This document shows, piece by piece, positions 62,248-64,000 of a stretch of 64,000 bases of DNA. Source of the stretch: an uncultured Eubacteriales bacterium (GTDB lineage Bacteria; Bacillota; Clostridia; Oscillospirales; CAG-272); the NCBI GenBank assembly GCA_934402395.1, contig CAKRTQ010000001.1, positions 124,001 to 188,000 on the forward strand, written 5' to 3'. Every line of letters begins with the position of its first letter. Within the stretch, counting starts at the first letter, position 1. A program made the position numbers and the translations under genes. Below the pieces are notes generated by a model. It made no database searches. It was not told where the DNA came from and was given only the letters and a program-made list of their open reading frames with translations.

Positions 62248-63135
62248 CTATTTTCCTCTTCCTATTCCGAGTGCGCTCAGCAGTGCCATCACACCCGTAT
62301 TTCCGTCATCTTCGCTGAATGCCTCTATGCGGTCCTTTCCGCCGAGCGCAAGGTAATGCGTCGTGGAGATATCCACGCTTATCATTCCGTATTCGTCAAC
62401 GGCAATGCGTCTGATCTCAGCCAGATCGTCCTTGACGCTGAGCGAATTTTCAAGGGATGTGACCTTTCCGTCAAGTTCCGCAAGCTTTGCCTCGGCAGCT
62501 ATGACAGTGTCGGAGCGTTCTTTTATCATAACGCTGAGGGTGATCGGAAGAGCGAGCAGCAGCGCGAACAGAAGCACCATCGCCATTGCCCCTATCGGCA
62601 GCGTGCGGAATCTTCTCTCCTTTACCGGCACGATCTCTATACGCGGAAACCATCTTGACATCTTCGACTCACGGTACTGCGCCGTAGCAAGGGACACGCA
62701 GCGGTTGCCGTCATACGAATAGGGCTCCGCAGGACGCTTTGTCACGACAACGCTCTTGTCTATCGTTCTCTTCTTGTCATTACGGCGTTTGGCTGCGGCT
62801 TCCGCCTTCATTTCTATAAGCTTCACTTCCGCCTTCGGAGAATACCCCATGCCGTTGCGGAAGCAACGCTCGTAATCGGAAACGGACATATAAAATCCGT
62901 CCTCGGACATGCCGGTCTTGTATTTTGCATTCCACTCACGGCACTCCTTGCGTTCGCCGAGACGGTATGCATCCGGCGCAAGAGCTGCGGTCTTTCTTTC
63001 GTTCTCTTCCTGCTCGGCAGCCATTTTACGGACTGCATCGGCAGTGCCACGCTCGGCAAAGCGTCTTTCAAGTGAATTGTATGTGATGTTGAAGGACGCG
63101 GATGCGGCGGTATCGGTATTTGCATTCATTTTCAT
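62248..63135 (-). CDS. FtsL-like divisome protein with long cytoplasmic extension
   Basis: 295 residues in the ftsL position between rsmH and the PBP gene. A single membrane helix (about 193-215) is followed by a leucine-zipper-like coiled coil (AAEAKLAELDGKVTSLENSL) and DEYGMI, as in FtsL/DivIC. The first ~185 residues are a charged, mostly helical cytoplasmic region with KECREWNAKYKTGM, MKAEAAAKRRNDKKRT and no recognised domain; usual FtsL has only ~30-50 there. Assigned by position and topology. GAAAGGA before ATG. Confidence 0.7.
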   Translation of the reverse strand: MKMNANTDTAASASFNITYNSLERRFAERGTADAVRKMAAEQEENERKTAALAPDAYRLGERKECREWNAKYKTGMSEDGFYMSVSDYERCFRNGMGYSPKAEVKLIEMKAEAAAKRRNDKKRTIDKSVVVTKRPAEPYSYDGNRCVSLATAQYRESKMSRWFPRIEIVPVKERRFRTLPIGAMAMVLLFALLLALPITLSVMIKERSDTVIAAEAKLAELDGKVTSLENSLSVKDDLAEIRRIAVDEYGMISVDISTTHYLALGGKDRIEAFSEDDGNTGVMALLSALGIGRGK

Positions 63136-63295
63136 GACAGTCCTTTCTTACTTCTTATCCGGAGCCTGTTTTGCCTGGCGGATCGTTGCAGCACGGGCAA
63201 TAAAAGCGGCAAAGCGCCGATCGAAAGACCGATCTTTCGATCTTGACTCCATATATTTTTTCTTTTGCCTTTTTGTTCTTGTTCTATTGGCGTCG

Positions 63296-64000
63296 TCAGA
63301 GCTTTTCCGCCACACGCAGCTTGGCGCTGTGCGAGCGCGGGTTTCTCTTCAGTTCTTCCGCAGTTGCCGTTATGGGCTTTTTTGTTACCGTTCTGATCTC
63401 CGGCTTGTGTCCGCAGACACATACGGGAAAATCGGGCGGGCATATACAGCCGCGCGCCAGCTCGGCGTATGTCTGTTTGACCCTGCGGTCTTCCAATGAA
63501 TGAAATGTTATGACGGCAAGCCGTCCGCCGGGTGCGAGAAGCGAAACCGCGCGGCGCACCGTGGGTCCGATTATTTCAAGCTCGCCGTTCACCTCAATGC
63601 GTATTGCCTGAAATGTACGCATTGCCGGGTGATGCTCGGCGGTACGCACCGCAACCGCAGGCATTGCGGAGCGTATCAGCGCCACAAGCTCGCCCGTGGT
63701 CCTTATCGGCGCGACCTCGCGTGCCTCACATATTTTCGCCGCAATGCGGGATGCAAACCTCTCTTCACCGTATTCGTGAATTATGCGTTCAAGCTTCTCA
63801 CGCGGGTATCCGTTTACGACATCGGCGGCGCTGAGCGGCGCATCGGTATCCATTCTCATGTCAAGAGGCGCATCGGATATGTACGAAAACCCGCGCTCCG
63901 GTGTATCGAGCTGGTGCGAGGAAACACCGAGGTCGAGCAGAATTCCGTCAACGGCACTCACGCCCTCATCGGCGCACACACGGTCCATTTCCGAAAAATT
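63296..64000 (-). CDS. rsmH: 16S rRNA (cytosine(1402)-N4)-methyltransferase, C-terminal 234 residues
   Basis: Runs off the right edge; the open frame continues to base 64000, and the N-terminal SAM-binding motifs are outside. Visible: VDGILLDLGVSSHQLDTPERGFSY, LDMRMD, HPAMRTFQAIRIEVNGEL, FHSLEDRRVKQ and the C-terminal RNPRSHSAKLRVAEKL. Methylates C1402 in the decoding centre. First gene of the dcw cluster here. Confidence 0.95.
   Translation of the reverse strand, partial: NFSEMDRVCADEGVSAVDGILLDLGVSSHQLDTPERGFSYISDAPLDMRMDTDAPLSAADVVNGYPREKLERIIHEYGEERFASRIAAKICEAREVAPIRTTGELVALIRSAMPAVAVRTAEHHPAMRTFQAIRIEVNGELEIIGPTVRRAVSLLAPGGRLAVITFHSLEDRRVKQTYAELARGCICPPDFPVCVCGHKPEIRTVTKKPITATAEELKRNPRSHSAKLRVAEKL

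Noticed and set aside
1..64000. tRNA, rRNA or CRISPR array
   Set aside because: No tRNA T-arm/anticodon patterns, rRNA segments or regular direct repeats with spacers were found on reading both strands.

Overview
The window looks like chromosomal DNA of an uncultured, anaerobic, monoderm member of the Bacillota, class Clostridia (an Oscillospirales or related gut lineage is my inference). GC content is moderate and Shine-Dalgarno sites are strong (AAAGGA/GGAGG). Promoters are of the sigma-A type. There is a three-gene [FeFe] hydrogenase of the electron-bifurcating type, a SpoVD-like penicillin-binding protein with PASTA domains, several lipoproteins with lipoboxes, and no sign of an outer membrane. 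I see no rRNA, tRNA, CRISPR array, prophage or insertion sequence.

Layout. 1-5.7 kb: the start of a DHH phosphoesterase (runs off the left edge), gpmI, a small membrane protein, two XRE regulators with palindromic operator candidates, and an SGNH esterase. 5.8-9.8 kb: a minus-strand group of a CPBP intramembrane protease, an Lgt-like enzyme and two secreted proteins that both end in a GCGS + hydrophobic + basic tail. I propose this as a candidate cysteine-dependent C-terminal sorting/lipidation system. 9.8-14.3 kb: RNA-modification and housekeeping genes (rlmD, a degenerate metallophosphoesterase, Nif3-like, trmK, a DUF1858 protein). 14.5-20.7 kb: prfB, then an amino-sugar cluster in which GlmM carries an N-terminal XRE DNA-binding domain, followed by a GlmU-C-like acetyltransferase and glmS. 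20.9-29.1 kb: an apparent operon of two BspA-like LRR lipoproteins, three SPFH (HflK/HflC-like) proteins and a P1B-type ATPase.

29.4-33.7 kb: hydCBA hydrogenase genes on the minus strand, with a palindrome inside the promoter. 33.9-34.8 kb: rplM-rpsI. 35-38 kb: an S1-domain protein and an orphan solute-binding lipoprotein. 38.3-43.7 kb: rpoD, dnaG, a YigZ-family gene, hflX and rpmE. 43.9-47.8 kb: mtaB, a poorly recognised PurL-like protein, rpmB and a DUF6873-type protein. 48-50.6 kb: a secreted-protein-like phosphoesterase and a PIG-L deacetylase. 50.7-64 kb: a division and cell wall (dcw) cluster read rightmost first: rsmH (cut by the edge), ftsL-like, PBP, murE, murF, mraY, ftsW, murG, ftsQ and ftsZ. 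murC, murD and ftsA are not in it.

Intergenic spaces are rich in hairpins with near-identical arms (GGGGCTGT... or GGGGTGTTAAAAA...). At three places these are paired with a second hairpin type (AAAATGCCGG...). Most probably act as intrinsic terminators, but their sequence conservation suggests a dispersed repeat family.
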